Shown here in pieces: positions 38,781-48,379 of a DNA stretch of 64,000 nucleotides. Source of the stretch: Kamptonema formosum PCC 10802 (GTDB taxonomy: Bacteria > Cyanobacteriota > Cyanobacteriia > Cyanobacteriales > Oscillatoriaceae). Under the pieces are notes generated by a model. The model was not told the origin of the DNA. It made no database searches and was given only the letters and a program-made list of their open reading frames with translations. A program made the position numbers and the translations under genes. Where the stretch lies: assembly GCF_000332335.1 (NCBI RefSeq), contig NZ_KB235948.1, positions 4,351,376 through 4,415,375 of the forward strand, given 5' to 3'. Numbering within the stretch: position 1 is the stretch's first letter; every line of letters begins with the position of its first letter.

Positions 38781-38967
38781 ACACCACCCGTTCGTTCTCG
38801 CAGAACTTTCGACCCCTCTGACAGCTTAATGGCTCCCCGCCGGCACCCCCTCACATACGTTTGATTCACTCTTAAAAAATAGCCCGCTTTTGCAGGCTAT
38901 TGCCTTCTATTATTGTAGCATATGTCCGGACTATAATGAAAAACTATACAGCCGGATAATAAAAATG

Positions 38968-39627
38968 TCAGCTCACACCGGCAAACAGCTGCTCAAAAGT
39001 CTTCTCAGGAGCATCTGCCTTAGTGATGACTTCGACTATTTTATTGCGCGCTGCCGGTTGAGAGAGGGCCTCCACGGACACGAGGGCCACCTTGGTGCGG
39101 GGAATGCGGCCATCAAACAGGGTGTCCGCACCGGACATCACCACCGGCTCACCGGTGTCCTCATTGAGCAGACCGCCGGGACGGACAATTGTATAAGTCA
39201 GCCCGCTTTTCTGGAGGTACTCCTCGGCTTGTTTCTTCCAGAGCAAAATCAGCCAAAACAGGTTGAGCGGGTGGAACAGCTGGGAGACGCACAGAGAAGA
39301 CACCAGGACAAAATGCTCGACGCCTTTCGCTTTGGCCACATCCACCAGATTTTTAGTGCCCTCCAAGTCCACCTGGTAAGGGCCGGTGGGGTCAAAGCTG
39401 GGCCTTGCGCCGGTGGCGCACAGCAGCACCGTGCTGTCACCGAGAGCAGCGCTGAGGCTGTCCCTGTCCAGGACATCGCCGGTGACTAACTCTGCCTCCT
39501 CTGGCAGAATTGCCCTGCCGGTTTCCAAGTTGCGAACCAAAGCGCGGACGGGAATCTGCCGTTTGACTAACTCTCGGACAATTCGGCGACCCGTCTCGCC
39601 GGTAGCCCCTGCTACAAATGCTTTCAT
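38968..39627 (-). CDS. Atypical SDR, NAD(P)-binding protein
   Basis: This 219-residue protein opens with MKAFVAGATGETGRRIVREL, the GxxGxxG NAD(P) motif of atypical SDRs. VLLCATGARPSFDP, HFVLVSSLCVSQ and YTIVRPGGLLNE follow, typical of the NmrA/Ycf39-like group found in cyanobacteria and plastids. The classical Tyr-x-x-x-Lys is not obvious, so it may be a non-catalytic sensor or assembly factor. Substrate unknown. Confidence 0.85.
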   Translation of the reverse strand: MKAFVAGATGETGRRIVRELVKRQIPVRALVRNLETGRAILPEEAELVTGDVLDRDSLSAALGDSTVLLCATGARPSFDPTGPYQVDLEGTKNLVDVAKAKGVEHFVLVSSLCVSQLFHPLNLFWLILLWKKQAEEYLQKSGLTYTIVRPGGLLNEDTGEPVVMSGADTLFDGRIPRTKVALVSVEALSQPAARNKIVEVITKADAPEKTFEQLFAGVS

Positions 39628-39699
39628 AACTTGCGGTTAGTGGTTAATGGTTAGCGGAACTAAACGTGCCAGCGCAGGTGGGGCCAATCCCACCACTGG

Positions 39700-39862
39700 G
39701 CTGTGGGGCTTTAGCCCAACTACAAGCCTTTGGGCTAAAGCCCAACTACAAACCTTTGGGCTAAAGCCCAACTACAAACCTTTGGGCTAAAGCCCAACTA
39801 CAAACTGTGGGGCTAAAGCCCAACTACAAACTGTGGGGCTAAAGCCCAACTACAAACTGCGC
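39700..39862. repeat. Array of GGGCTAAAGCCCAACTACAA units (6 copies)
   Basis: About 26-bp units in the opposite orientation to the 5767 array, with linkers ACCTTT or ACTGTG. It lies about 75 bp upstream of the SDR gene start. The rest of 39628-40206 holds nothing recognised. Confidence 0.9.
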
Positions 39863-40206
39863 CAGCGGATTTTCGGATCTGCCGGTGGGAGGAGGCACAA
39901 TTGATTGCCGCACCCTGTCTTCTGGTTAAGCCGGCTACACTCCAGTGTAAAGATTTATGGATTGATATCGATCGCTTCCCAACCCCCATCTCAATCACAC
40001 ACGAGGCTTCTGGGAAGATTTTATCCTGATTTCAGTAGCAGTAGAGGAGTGCGGGCTCACCCCACCCTTAAAAAAACTTGTCGGAAAGTCTGGCAGAATC
40101 ACTGATCTCGCTACCCTGAGATCGCCTCTAAAGTAGAAAATGAAACCCCACCGACAAAGTTGTAGAGACAAGCAAACCGATTAACCAGCGCAGGAAAAGG
40201 GTGGTC

Positions 40207-40941
40207 ATGCAGTCACAACTCAGTGAAAGTCAAATGTTTGAAGTTTCCGAAGCCTTGTTAGAGTCCGGGTCAACCCTGGCCGTTGCCGGCGAGTTAGAAG
40301 CAGACGCGCCGCTGGCAAATGAGCAAATCTGGTTTCGCACTCACTTTGTCGGCAGGATGGAAATGCATGCCGGCGTTGAGGTTGTTGCTGATTATCTGAA
40401 GGCTCACCAGGGCTGGTTTCGCCGGTGCGCCCATCCGATGAAGGCGGAACCCCTGGGCGAGAACGGTTACACGCTGACCGTCGGACGCTTTGGGGCGTTT
40501 GGCTATGAGGTGGAGCCCAAAATCGGCCTGAACATGACCGTTGAGGAGGATGGGATCTACCGCATAGAGACAGTGCCGGTGCCGGATTACACCCCCCCGG
40601 GCTATGAGGTTGATTTTCAAGCCGTGCAAAAGTTGGTGGCAGCGGGGGATATGCCGGCGCAGGAGGGAGCACAAGCGCTCAACACTGCCATCACCCGCGT
40701 GGAGTGGCACTTGGATCTGGAAGTCGGCGTCTGGTTTCCCAAGTTTATTCAGGCGCTGCCCAAATCCCTGATTCAAAAAACCGGCGACCGGCTCTTGGCC
40801 CAAATCGTCAAACAGGTTTCCCGCCACTTGACCCACAAGGTGCAGGAAGATTTCCACGCCACTCTCGGCAGCGACGCTCTGGAAAGCTTTAAGAGATGGC
40901 GCTCCCGCAACCGCGATCGGGAAGTTTGCCAAGAGCGCTAG
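40207..40941 (+). CDS. DUF1997 family protein
   Basis: The 244 residues run from ATG 40207 (AGGA and AAGGG upstream; GTG 40201 is an alternative). The beta-rich sequence FRTHFVGRMEMHAGVEVVAD, YTLTVGRFGAFGYEVEPKIG and TRVEWHLDLEVGVWFP matches the DUF1997 proteins conserved in cyanobacteria and chloroplasts. No TM or signal. Biochemical role not established. Confidence 0.75.
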   Translation: MQSQLSESQMFEVSEALLESGSTLAVAGELEADAPLANEQIWFRTHFVGRMEMHAGVEVVADYLKAHQGWFRRCAHPMKAEPLGENGYTLTVGRFGAFGYEVEPKIGLNMTVEEDGIYRIETVPVPDYTPPGYEVDFQAVQKLVAAGDMPAQEGAQALNTAITRVEWHLDLEVGVWFPKFIQALPKSLIQKTGDRLLAQIVKQVSRHLTHKVQEDFHATLGSDALESFKRWRSRNRDREVCQER

Positions 40942-41079
40942 CACGGTCAGCTTGTGCCAGCAACCGGGTTTTTTTGGATGGCAGGGGGGTGCGCCGGCGG
41001 TGACTGCCCCCGGTTTCTTACCCCTTCAGAAGAATACAAGACCTGCTTTCTACTGGGAGCCGCACCAGCCCCGCACTGA

Positions 41080-41239
41080 TATAGCAGTAGGCACTTAGGT
41101 TCGTACATTTCGGCCTCTTTTGCACCCCCGCACTCCGGCTCCTATTGTCCTAACCCATATTATTACTGGGATATAGACGTAGGGCAGCGTCTGGCTGCCC
41201 TGAAGGTCTAATGTTTTAACCCAAGTGAATACTGCGATA
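41080..41239. mobile_element. MITE-like element (160 bp)
   Basis: It starts TATAGCAGTAGGCACTTAGG and ends AAGTGAATACTGCGATA. Its interior (GAGGCCGAAATG inverted, CCCATATTATTACTGGGATA, GACGTAGGGCAG) is the reverse of the 26347 element. Non-coding. Confidence 0.8.
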
Positions 41240-41385
41240 TTTCGCATTTAATTTGCACTGTCTATCTCTATGCCCGCGTTCTGTAGGGGCGCGCTTACCC
41301 GCCCCTACAGACTGTTAATGCGGCTCTGGAGGCTGTTCCCCCAATATCGGACAAGCAGATTAAAAGCCTAACAGCTCCTAACAGC

Positions 41386-41859
41386 TTATGACATTTTGCT
41401 GATAATCCTTTGCATAATTTCTAGGCCGGTGATAGCCTGCCAGCCAAACAGACCCACCAAACTGAGATTGAGAAGGATGTGGGTGTAGCGGGCCCAGTCA
41501 GCGCCTTTTTGCATGAAAGGAGACAGGGAGGCGGACACGGCAATAATGCCGGTCATGCCCAAACCGGCGAGCAGGTGAGGCCCGACAAACAGCTTGCCGT
41601 TATTGATATAGGTGACAGCCATGCCGCCCAGAGTGCCGAGCACCATCAGCGCTAGCAGGGCAGAACCCACTTGGTAGTGCTTGAGGTTGTACTTGCCTTT
41701 AATCAGCTCTTTTCTCTTTTCTGGCTCAGCGGTTCGGGTGCGCTTCACCAGCACGCCCAGATACAGCGCGTAAAGAGTCAGTGCGAACAGCACCCACATT
41801 AAAGCGGGGTGGGCGAATTGGCTCCAGACTTTGACCTGTGCCGGGATCTCCAAGCTCAT
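41386..41859 (-). CDS. DUF4079 four-TM membrane protein
   Basis: This 157-residue protein has four TM helices: HPALMWVLFALTLYALYLGV, YQVGSALLALMVLGTLGGMA, HLLAGLGMTGIIAVSASL and HILLNLSLVGLFGWQAITG. Histidines near helix ends (FAHPALMW, GPHLLAG, YTHILLN) are as in DUF4079 proteins, a cytochrome-b561-like group in cyanobacteria and plastids. Heme binding is possible but unproven. Confidence 0.82.
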   Translation of the reverse strand: MSLEIPAQVKVWSQFAHPALMWVLFALTLYALYLGVLVKRTRTAEPEKRKELIKGKYNLKHYQVGSALLALMVLGTLGGMAVTYINNGKLFVGPHLLAGLGMTGIIAVSASLSPFMQKGADWARYTHILLNLSLVGLFGWQAITGLEIMQRIISKMS

Positions 41860-42468
41860 AGGATGCGAACATTTTTAAGAAACTTTATAAAACTTAGCAC
41901 AATCTACATAATTTTTTAAACTTTCGCCACGAACTCTCACCTGTGCCGGCGGCTCCGGGACAGGGGGAGAGCGGGGGGGCTCGGTCGCGGGGCTGTTCTG
42001 GCTCTCTGCAGCGGGGGAACGCAGTCGCGGGGCCGCCCTTTAGGGGAGATCGCTGTGCCGGTGTCCAATACCAGAACCGCTATAATTGCCAGTCTGCAAA
42101 GCTAGTCTTGTGAGAGCCCCTGACCTTTTATCCCCGCTCGATACAAATCTCTCCCCCCCGGTGGCTTTTCAGGTCAGGGAGGAAGTTTACAGTTTACGAT
42201 TAAATGATTTTCAAAAAAATCCGAGTTTAGACCGGTATTGTATATATGCTTTCAGCCGGATATTATAAAATTTGCTTCAAACCTGTCCCCCAGATGCCCT
42301 TTGCCCTGTGCCGGGGTGCCGGTGATACCGATTTTGAAAGCACAGGATCTATGTCAACTTGGGAGAAATTCCCCGCCCTCACCCCGCCCCCCCGTCCTTT
42401 CGGGGGTGGGTTTTTGAGATATGGGGTATTTTGAGGCGCGCAAAAGGGGGATAACAGGATTCCGAATC
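41860..42468. other. Spacer with no recognised gene
   Basis: AT-rich just upstream of the DUF4079 gene (its promoter), then GC-rich text with GCGGGGG/CGCGGGGC pairs near 41980-42030. Open frames are short with no domain. Nothing assigned. Confidence 0.4.
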
Positions 42469-42668
42469 AGCTACCACTCACGGGATGTTCGGTTTACCGC
42501 ATAAGAAATTACGGGAAACCGAAGCAAGAGTGCTATCGGCTGCAGACAGCCGTCACCCCTGTCGCGAAATGCCCGCAGAAGGGGGATCTCACCATTCCGA
42601 CTCAGCGATTACTCACGGGATGTTCGGTTTACCGCATAAGAAATTACGGGAAACCGAAGCAAAAGTGG
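42469..42668 (+). repeat. Duplicated stem-loop element upstream of the ankyrin gene
   Basis: CTCACGGGATGTTCGGTTTA then CCGCATAAGAAATTACGGGA and AACCGAAGCAA occurs at 42478 and 42613, 135 bp apart and almost identical. Each contains the inverted pair TTCGGTTT/AAACCGAA with a loop of about 20 nt. A frame through it gives a repeated THGMFGLPHKKLRETEA peptide, which may be chance. Possible RNA element. Confidence 0.6.
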
Positions 42669-42836
42669 AGAGCTTACAGGGATGGGGAACGGTAGTTGGA
42701 GGCCAAACGAAAAAACCTGCCCCTGCAAGGTCCCCCCGTCACCCCCGCCCCCAGTCAGGCTCTCAGCCCACCGGCTTGCTGATTCGTCCGATTTAACGAT
42801 AAGTTGACAGAGATTTCCATCGGATGACGCGCTGTC

Positions 42837-44231
42837 ATGAGCTCCAAGCACGATGTTTTATTAATACGGGCGGCCAAAAGTGGCGATGTGAAGCAGGTGC
42901 AAACCTCGCTTGCCCGGGGTGCTTCTGTCAATGCCACCGATCGAGATGGCACGACCGCTTTAATGTTTGCCGCCCAGTATGGCTACAGCGAGATTGCCCG
43001 CGTGCTGCTCGATGCCGGTGCGGATGTCAATCAGGCCAGAAAGCGGTTTGGCGTAACGCCGCTGATGCTAGCATCTGCCGCAGGGCAGATTGACACGGTG
43101 CGCTTTTTGATAGAAAATTGCGCGGACTTGAACGCCAAAAATGATGATGGCAGTACGGCACTGATGGTGGCAGCCCTAAAAGGGCATTTGGAAATTGCCC
43201 GCACGTTGCTGGCTGCCGGTGCGGATGTGAGTGTCCAGGACCTCGATGAGGACAGTGCGCTGAAACTGGCAGTAGACACCGGCAGGGCGGATCTGGTAAA
43301 ACTCTTGCTGGAACACGGGGCGTCTTACCAGCTGAAAAACGGCAGGACGCCGCTGATGCGAGCCGCTGAGCGAGGGGATGTGGCAGTGATGGAAATTTTG
43401 CTTGCAGCCGGCGCGGATGTCAGCGCCCGAGACAGCGAGGGGGAGACGGCGCTGATTCTGGCAGCAGACGGCGGGCACACCGGCGCGGTGCGAGTTCTGA
43501 GCGCAGCGGGTGCTCCCGTGAATGCCAAAAACCGCGAGGGCTGGACAGCGCTGATGGCGGCAGCAGCGGGAGGCGATCTGGAAACCGCCACCGCCCTCCT
43601 GGATGCCGGTGCGGAGATCGGTGCTAAAAACAAGGATGGCGAGACGGCCTTAAACTTGGCGGCGGTGGAAGGGCACGCCGGCGTGTTGCAACTCCTGATC
43701 GAGCGGGGGGCTGACGTTTCCGGGAGGAACCAGCTGGGGGACACCGCGTTAATGGTGGCCGCTTTGCACGGTGACAGTGAGATCGTGGAAACCCTGCTTT
43801 TGGGCGGCGACAAGCAGCAGGTAGCCTCTTTAGTGAATGCCAGAAGCGGCGGGGAAACGGCGCTGACGCTGGCCGCCTCTGCAGGCCACACCCAGACGGT
43901 GAAAGTGCTCCTCAGTGCCGGCGCTCACCCCAACACGCGCTCCGGAGACGGGAAAACGCCGCTGATGCGAGCGGCGGAAAACAGCAGCACCGGCATCATG
44001 CAAGCCCTGCTGGCCAGTGGCGCAGACCCCAATCTCCAAGACAGCGCCGGTGCCACAGCCCTGATGTGGGCCGTCCACCGGGGGCATGCCGGTGCCGCTC
44101 AAATCTTGACACAAGCCGGTGCTGACGTTAACCTGAAAAACCGGGGCGGCTACACCGCTCGCATGATTGCGGAATTGAACGGCAACAAGAACTTGGTGCG
44201 GTTGCTTGTGGCCGCCGGCGCTCGAGACTAG
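42837..44231 (+). CDS. Ankyrin-repeat protein
   Basis: The 464 residues consist almost wholly of about 13 ankyrin repeats (TALMFAAQYGYSEIARVLLD then AGADVN, and variants). No signal peptide, TM or extra catalytic domain. A short non-repeat cap is at the N-terminus (MSSKHDVLLIRAAKSGD). It should be a cytoplasmic protein-binding scaffold; the partner is unknown. The ribosome site of ATG 42837 is weak. Two stem-loop repeats lie 170-360 bp upstream. Confidence 0.92.
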   Translation: MSSKHDVLLIRAAKSGDVKQVQTSLARGASVNATDRDGTTALMFAAQYGYSEIARVLLDAGADVNQARKRFGVTPLMLASAAGQIDTVRFLIENCADLNAKNDDGSTALMVAALKGHLEIARTLLAAGADVSVQDLDEDSALKLAVDTGRADLVKLLLEHGASYQLKNGRTPLMRAAERGDVAVMEILLAAGADVSARDSEGETALILAADGGHTGAVRVLSAAGAPVNAKNREGWTALMAAAAGGDLETATALLDAGAEIGAKNKDGETALNLAAVEGHAGVLQLLIERGADVSGRNQLGDTALMVAALHGDSEIVETLLLGGDKQQVASLVNARSGGETALTLAASAGHTQTVKVLLSAGAHPNTRSGDGKTPLMRAAENSSTGIMQALLASGADPNLQDSAGATALMWAVHRGHAGAAQILTQAGADVNLKNRGGYTARMIAELNGNKNLVRLLVAAGARD

Positions 44232-44328
44232 CCCCGCGCTGCCGAAATAATGGCTTCAAGTCGGGCCAGTACCCGCTCCTGTTGCAAAATTAACCCAAAA
44301 TTAACGCCATATCATCTAAAATGTACAG

Positions 44329-44440
44329 GCACGAGCAAGGCGATCCCGATACAGGCATGCTGAGTGCCTGTCAGGGAACCGGACGGGCTGCGACCCGCCA
44401 GTGATGGGGGTGGCATCCGGAGGAGGGGGAGCAATAGGCG
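44329..44440 (+). ncRNA. Structured RNA or leader upstream of the amidase gene (candidate)
   Basis: TAAAAT (44317-44322) could be a -10 box. Then come nested stems: TCCC/GGGA enclosing the perfect 7-bp ACAGGCA/TGCCTGT (44351-44371), and CCGGA/TCCGG (44379-44383, 44416-44420) enclosing CGGG/CCCG and CCA/TGG. Structure seems to extend towards 44520. There is no ORF. No riboswitch class recognised; it could be the 5' leader of amiC or a separate RNA. Confidence 0.4.
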
Positions 44441-44724
44441 TACTCAGGTGGCAGCCCTTACAGAAACTTTGTTTTTGCCAGTCCGGTGAAAACAAGCGCC
44501 AGGGTGGGGCGATCGGGCGAGTGATTGCCAGAACGCAACTAGCTGCTAGCTCCCTTCAACCGCGCTCCGGCTAATAGCAGCACTCAGTTGGGCGGCTGGG
44601 TGAGCCGTATCAAGGTTGCATCACTCAAAGGTCAATCTCGGTTGTTGAGCAGCCCCAGCGACTGATTTAGCCAAAAATAGCTTGCAAAACCCAATTTAAG
44701 AGTGTGTGGATAAGTTTGCGGAAC

Positions 44725-46533
44725 ATGAGAAATGTCAACCAAGATTTAGGTTTGCCCAGCCGGCACAAATACCCTAAAAAAGGTCGCTGGCTGGGTTGGG
44801 TACTGCCGGGCTTGTTAGGTGCTTTGATTCTGGCATCCTCCGCCGAAGCCGCTCAGCTGAAAGCCTGGCGGTTTGACACCAATCAGAACCGGCTGTTTTT
44901 TACCACAGATGGCGGCGTTCAGCCCAAGGCACAGCTGGCGTTTAACCCGACGCGCCTGGTCATCGACCTGCCAAAGACGACGCTGGGGCGCTCGCCGGTC
45001 AGCCAGGCGGTGGGCGGCGCGATTAAAGCGCTGCGGGTGGGGCAGCTGAACTCGGATACGGCTCGGATTGTGATTGAACTGGCGGACGGGTACACCATAG
45101 ACCCGCAGCAAGTGCTGTTCCAGGGGATTTCTCCCAACCAGTGGACAGTGCAGCTGCCAACTCCCCAGCGCCTCAATCAAGCGTCCCGCCCTTCGCAGCT
45201 CTCAGCAGCAAACCAGACTCGGCTGGAGGACATCGAGGTCAAGGCAGAGGGGCTGGTGATCCGCACCAGCGGGCAACTGCCACAGATTGACGTCAAGCGG
45301 AGTCGGGACCGCTCCTGGACGACGGTTGATATCCCCGGCGCTACTCTGTCGCCCCAGCTGACAAGCCGAACTTTGGACATTAATCGCAATGGGGTCAGCA
45401 GCCTGCAGGTGACGCAGCTGCAAACTTCGCCGCCGGTGGCCCGCTTGACGCTGATTATGGCTCCCACCAGCCCGGACTGGCAGGCTGGAACCGCACCGGG
45501 AGGGGTGGCCCTGTGGCCGCAGGGCGGATTGGCCCCCAGCATCGGGGCTGAAAGCAGTCTGGCTACCATTGAGTCGGTGGAGATAGCCGGCAATGGCACT
45601 CAACTTTTGGTGAGGGCGAACGGGCCCCTCTCTTACACCACGGGGTGGGACCGGTCCACCGCAGCCTACCGGATCGCGATTGCTAACGCCCAGCTGGCTG
45701 ACTCCTTGAGCGGTCGCCAGCAACAGGACAGCCCGGGGGTTAGATGGGTGGAAGCTCAGCAGCAAGACGCGCAAACGGTTGTGCTTCTGGTTCAACCGGC
45801 TGCCGGCGCTCAGATTCAGGGAGTGCGCCAGCTCAGCGACCGGGATCTGTTCGTGCAAGTCACGCCTCCGTCTGTGGCGACTGTCCCGCGCTACAACCCG
45901 CCGGCGGCAGTTGCGCCCCCCCCTCTCCCGACTCGCTTGCCCCTGCCGGCACGGACTAATCTCCCCTCTACAACCCCCCGCCGCGCCAATGACCGGGTTG
46001 TGGTGGTGGTCGATCCGGGGCATGGGGGCGGGGATGCCGGCGCTATCGGCATTGGGGGGCTGCGAGAAAAGGATATTGTTCTCGACATCTCCCGCCAAGT
46101 GGCGGCAATCCTGGAGCAGCAAGGCTTGCAAGCTGTCCTGAGTCGCCAGGATGACCGGGAAATTGACCTGGAACCAAGGGTGCAGCTGGCCGATCGGGTG
46201 AATGCCACTCTGTTTGTCAGCATCCACGCCAATGCCATTGATATGACTCGCCCCGATGTCAATGGCATTGAGACTTACTATTACGACAGCGGCTATGACA
46301 TGGCTCGCACTATCCACAACAGTGTTCTGCAAGCCACGGGGGCTCCCGACCGCGGGGTGCGTTCCGCTAGATTTTATGTCCTCCGCAAGACTTCTATGCC
46401 CGCTGTTTTGGTGGAAGTCGGTTTTGTCACCGGCGCTGAGGACGCTCCCAAATTGGCTGACCCCGCTTACCGCACCCGACTAGCACAAGCGATTGCTCGC
46501 GGGGTTATGCAGTACGTTCAGCGAATGCGCTAG
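44725..46533 (+). CDS. amiC: N-acetylmuramoyl-L-alanine amidase with AMIN domain
   Basis: The 602 residues run from ATG 44725 (GTG 44704 is possible). A signal/anchor helix (WLGWVLPGLLGALILASS) is followed by an AMIN domain (about 45-145), a second AMIN-like region and a Pro-rich linker. The C-terminal Amidase_3 domain follows. Zn ligands are in VVDPGHGGGDAGA (His), the Glu of GGLREKDIV, SIHANA (His), and the catalytic Glu in VLVEVGF. It cleaves the amide between MurNAc and peptide in the periplasm; cyanobacterial homologs split septa or drill nanopores. Confidence 0.95.
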   Translation: MRNVNQDLGLPSRHKYPKKGRWLGWVLPGLLGALILASSAEAAQLKAWRFDTNQNRLFFTTDGGVQPKAQLAFNPTRLVIDLPKTTLGRSPVSQAVGGAIKALRVGQLNSDTARIVIELADGYTIDPQQVLFQGISPNQWTVQLPTPQRLNQASRPSQLSAANQTRLEDIEVKAEGLVIRTSGQLPQIDVKRSRDRSWTTVDIPGATLSPQLTSRTLDINRNGVSSLQVTQLQTSPPVARLTLIMAPTSPDWQAGTAPGGVALWPQGGLAPSIGAESSLATIESVEIAGNGTQLLVRANGPLSYTTGWDRSTAAYRIAIANAQLADSLSGRQQQDSPGVRWVEAQQQDAQTVVLLVQPAAGAQIQGVRQLSDRDLFVQVTPPSVATVPRYNPPAAVAPPPLPTRLPLPARTNLPSTTPRRANDRVVVVVDPGHGGGDAGAIGIGGLREKDIVLDISRQVAAILEQQGLQAVLSRQDDREIDLEPRVQLADRVNATLFVSIHANAIDMTRPDVNGIETYYYDSGYDMARTIHNSVLQATGAPDRGVRSARFYVLRKTSMPAVLVEVGFVTGAEDAPKLADPAYRTRLAQAIARGVMQYVQRMR

Positions 46534-46637
46534 ATATGCCACTGGGCAACACCCTGTTTCCAACCTTGAGTGGGCTGAAATTCTGGGTTAACCTGTATAG
46601 AGTAAGTCTAAATGATTTACTCAACCGCTCTTGGCCC

Positions 46638-46674
46638 AGAACCCCGGTTTCTTAAAGAAACCGGGGTTCTGAAA
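46638..46674. repeat. GAACCCCGGTTTC palindrome
   Basis: CCAGAACCCCGGTTTCTTAA then AGAAACCGGGGTTCTG is a perfect long inverted repeat of the dispersed family, 105 bp after the amidase stop. It could end transcription, though the T-run is missing. Confidence 0.8.
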
Positions 46675-46775
46675 TTTACACGAATTATTTAAACTCGCTA
46701 TATCAACTTTGCTCTATCTTTTCCCTGCGGTATTCAAGCACCCAACTTCTGTTGTGTTTCTGGAGGTATATCGCT

Positions 46776-47249
46776 ATGTGCATTTCATGTCTCCTGTTTT
46801 CGGCTATCGCCCTTTTCACACCAGTAACAGCTTCGCCACAAGCCGCTAATCTGACGCCGGCGGATGTTTCCAGCCCGGCTTACAGTCAAGTCAACTCCTC
46901 GCAAGTGGCTGCTGAAACTCGCTCGGCTATCGCCCAAATGGTAGCCGGGCTTCCGGATTCCCCTGACATGCGCGTGCTGCGCGAGGAACTCCTGTCTCTG
47001 AAAGTTCAACTGGCTGCGGTTAAAGATGATGCGGAAGCCGACAAAATGATCGATGATGGGTTGCGCGCTATGAGCAAGCGCATTCTGGCTGAACCGAATG
47101 CCGGTCAGATTGTCGAGCACCTCAAAGGGATGCTGGTAGACGAGAGCGAGCCGCCTGCTAATTCTTCAGGGTTGAAACTCCTGAAAAGCAAAGGTCTGAA
47201 CTATCTCTCTCTTAACGACAAAGGGAATACCTGGGGCTGGCTGCACTAA
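46776..47249 (+). CDS. Secreted hypothetical protein
   Basis: The 157 residues run from ATG 46776, chosen for GGAGG 9 nt upstream and because the signal peptide starts there (MCISCLLFSAIALFTPVTAS). The mature part is helical (TRSAIAQMVAGL, REELLSLKVQLAAVKDDAEA, GLRAMSKRILAEP) and ends in NDKGNTWGWLH. Expected in the periplasm. No family recognised. Palindromic repeats flank it on both sides. Confidence 0.65.
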   Translation: MCISCLLFSAIALFTPVTASPQAANLTPADVSSPAYSQVNSSQVAAETRSAIAQMVAGLPDSPDMRVLREELLSLKVQLAAVKDDAEADKMIDDGLRAMSKRILAEPNAGQIVEHLKGMLVDESEPPANSSGLKLLKSKGLNYLSLNDKGNTWGWLH

Positions 47250-47285
47250 CTGGGAAGTTATCAATCCGCTGAAATCTCCTGAAAT

Positions 47286-47320
47286 CCAGAAACCCGGTTT
47301 CTTAAAGAAACCGGGTTTCT
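47286..47320. repeat. GAAACCCGGTTTC palindrome followed by T-run
   Basis: AGAAACCCGGTTTCTTAAAG then AAACCGGGTTTCTTTT: a perfect 14-bp inverted pair ending in TTTT, 37 bp after the stop. Here the family member could work as a Rho-independent terminator. Confidence 0.75.
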
Positions 47321-47369
47321 TTTATTAAGTGCGTGTTAAGCTCTTAGGCTTTTAACCTGCTTTTCCGCT

Positions 47370-47425
47370 GAAAGGAGGCAGAGCCTCCAGATTGCGTTCC
47401 CAGCCTGAGGCTGGGAACGAGAGAT
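47370..47425. repeat. GGAGGCAGAGCCTCC and GTTCCCAGCC hairpins
   Basis: Two adjacent palindromes (GGAGGCAGAGCCTCC; CGTTCCCAGCCTGAGGCTGG then GAACG) match the composite repeat at 3770-3813 and, inverted, 14199-14252. Convergent intergenic position. Confidence 0.75.
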
Positions 47426-47476
47426 GCCGGTTTAAACCGCAATTTTCGGCACCCCCATGCCCGGTGCTCACACCCG

Positions 47477-48379
47477 CTACTTGCGCACCCACCCGTTGAT
47501 GGTGAACCGGCTGTCGGCGAAGTTTTTGGAAGGGCAGCTCACCGGCAGCACTTCGTGCATGTTGCGGCTCAGGAAAAACACAACGCTGTTGTTGCGCGGC
47601 TCGACGGTTTTGAATGAGTCTGCTTTCACGTAGAAGTTGTTGTCTATCTTGCTGTCGTACAGCACTAACTCTCCGCCAGAAAACGCCTTGGGCTCCCGGT
47701 TAAAGTAGTAAACATAGGTGAGGGTTCGGGTGGCAGTTTCTGGGCTGCCGCTGTCGTTATGTATTTTGTAAAAATTGCCGTCGTTGTGTGCGGTTAGCTG
47801 CGCCTCTATTTGGGATACGGCAAACGGTGCCAGCCCAAATTTGCTAAAGAGCGCCGGCAGACTTTCATGAATTCTTTCTGTCATCAGCTGGGAAAACTCA
47901 GGAAATGAGTGGAGCACCCAAGAACGCCGGTAATCCGCTGCGCCGGTGGATGTGGTGGTTGGTACAAAAGCTGACTCGTTTGCCAAAGCGTACTCGACCA
48001 GCCGCTTGTTTTCTTCTGCTGTCAGGAAGTTGTCCAGTTGCAGGCACTCGGACACGACAATCCCCCGTGGCGTCGCTGCCGGCTTGACTTCTGCCGTCTG
48101 GGGGACTGGTGCTGTTTTTTGCTGCACAAAAATCGGCGGTTCTGTCACCAAACCAACCAGATTGTCGCTGGGAACGCACAGCGCCCCATGCCCTTCGTTT
48201 ATGGGAATCTGCAAGAGGGTGCTGGCTGTTTGATTCTGGGTGCGGGCTACGAGAAGTTTTAATAGATTCTCCAACATCGGTGAGTCGGACTTCAGCCAAA
48301 GGCTGTACTGGTGCCCTCCGGCTAGGAGAAGTTGAACTTTAACGTCTTGGGTTTCAGTCTTCCGTTGAGCGGATTCCAT
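47477..48379 (-). CDS. 2-oxoglutarate/Fe(II)-dependent oxygenase (prolyl 4-hydroxylase type)
   Basis: This 300-residue protein has an N-terminal 110 residues of unknown fold followed by a P4Hc-type double-stranded beta-helix. Iron ligands are the His and Asp in YKIHNDSG and the distal His in RNMHEVLPV. The 2OG-binding Arg is in DSRFTINGW. The family hydroxylates protein or small-molecule substrates; the substrate here is unknown. Cytoplasmic. ATG 48379 has no strong ribosome site. Confidence 0.88.
   Translation of the reverse strand: MESAQRKTETQDVKVQLLLAGGHQYSLWLKSDSPMLENLLKLLVARTQNQTASTLLQIPINEGHGALCVPSDNLVGLVTEPPIFVQQKTAPVPQTAEVKPAATPRGIVVSECLQLDNFLTAEENKRLVEYALANESAFVPTTTSTGAADYRRSWVLHSFPEFSQLMTERIHESLPALFSKFGLAPFAVSQIEAQLTAHNDGNFYKIHNDSGSPETATRTLTYVYYFNREPKAFSGGELVLYDSKIDNNFYVKADSFKTVEPRNNSVVFFLSRNMHEVLPVSCPSKNFADSRFTINGWVRK

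Noticed and set aside
44374-44520. Cobalamin riboswitch
   Set aside because: GGGAACC...CGCCAGTGATGG loosely resembles part of the B12 element, but the conserved B12-box core is missing and the downstream gene is an amidase.
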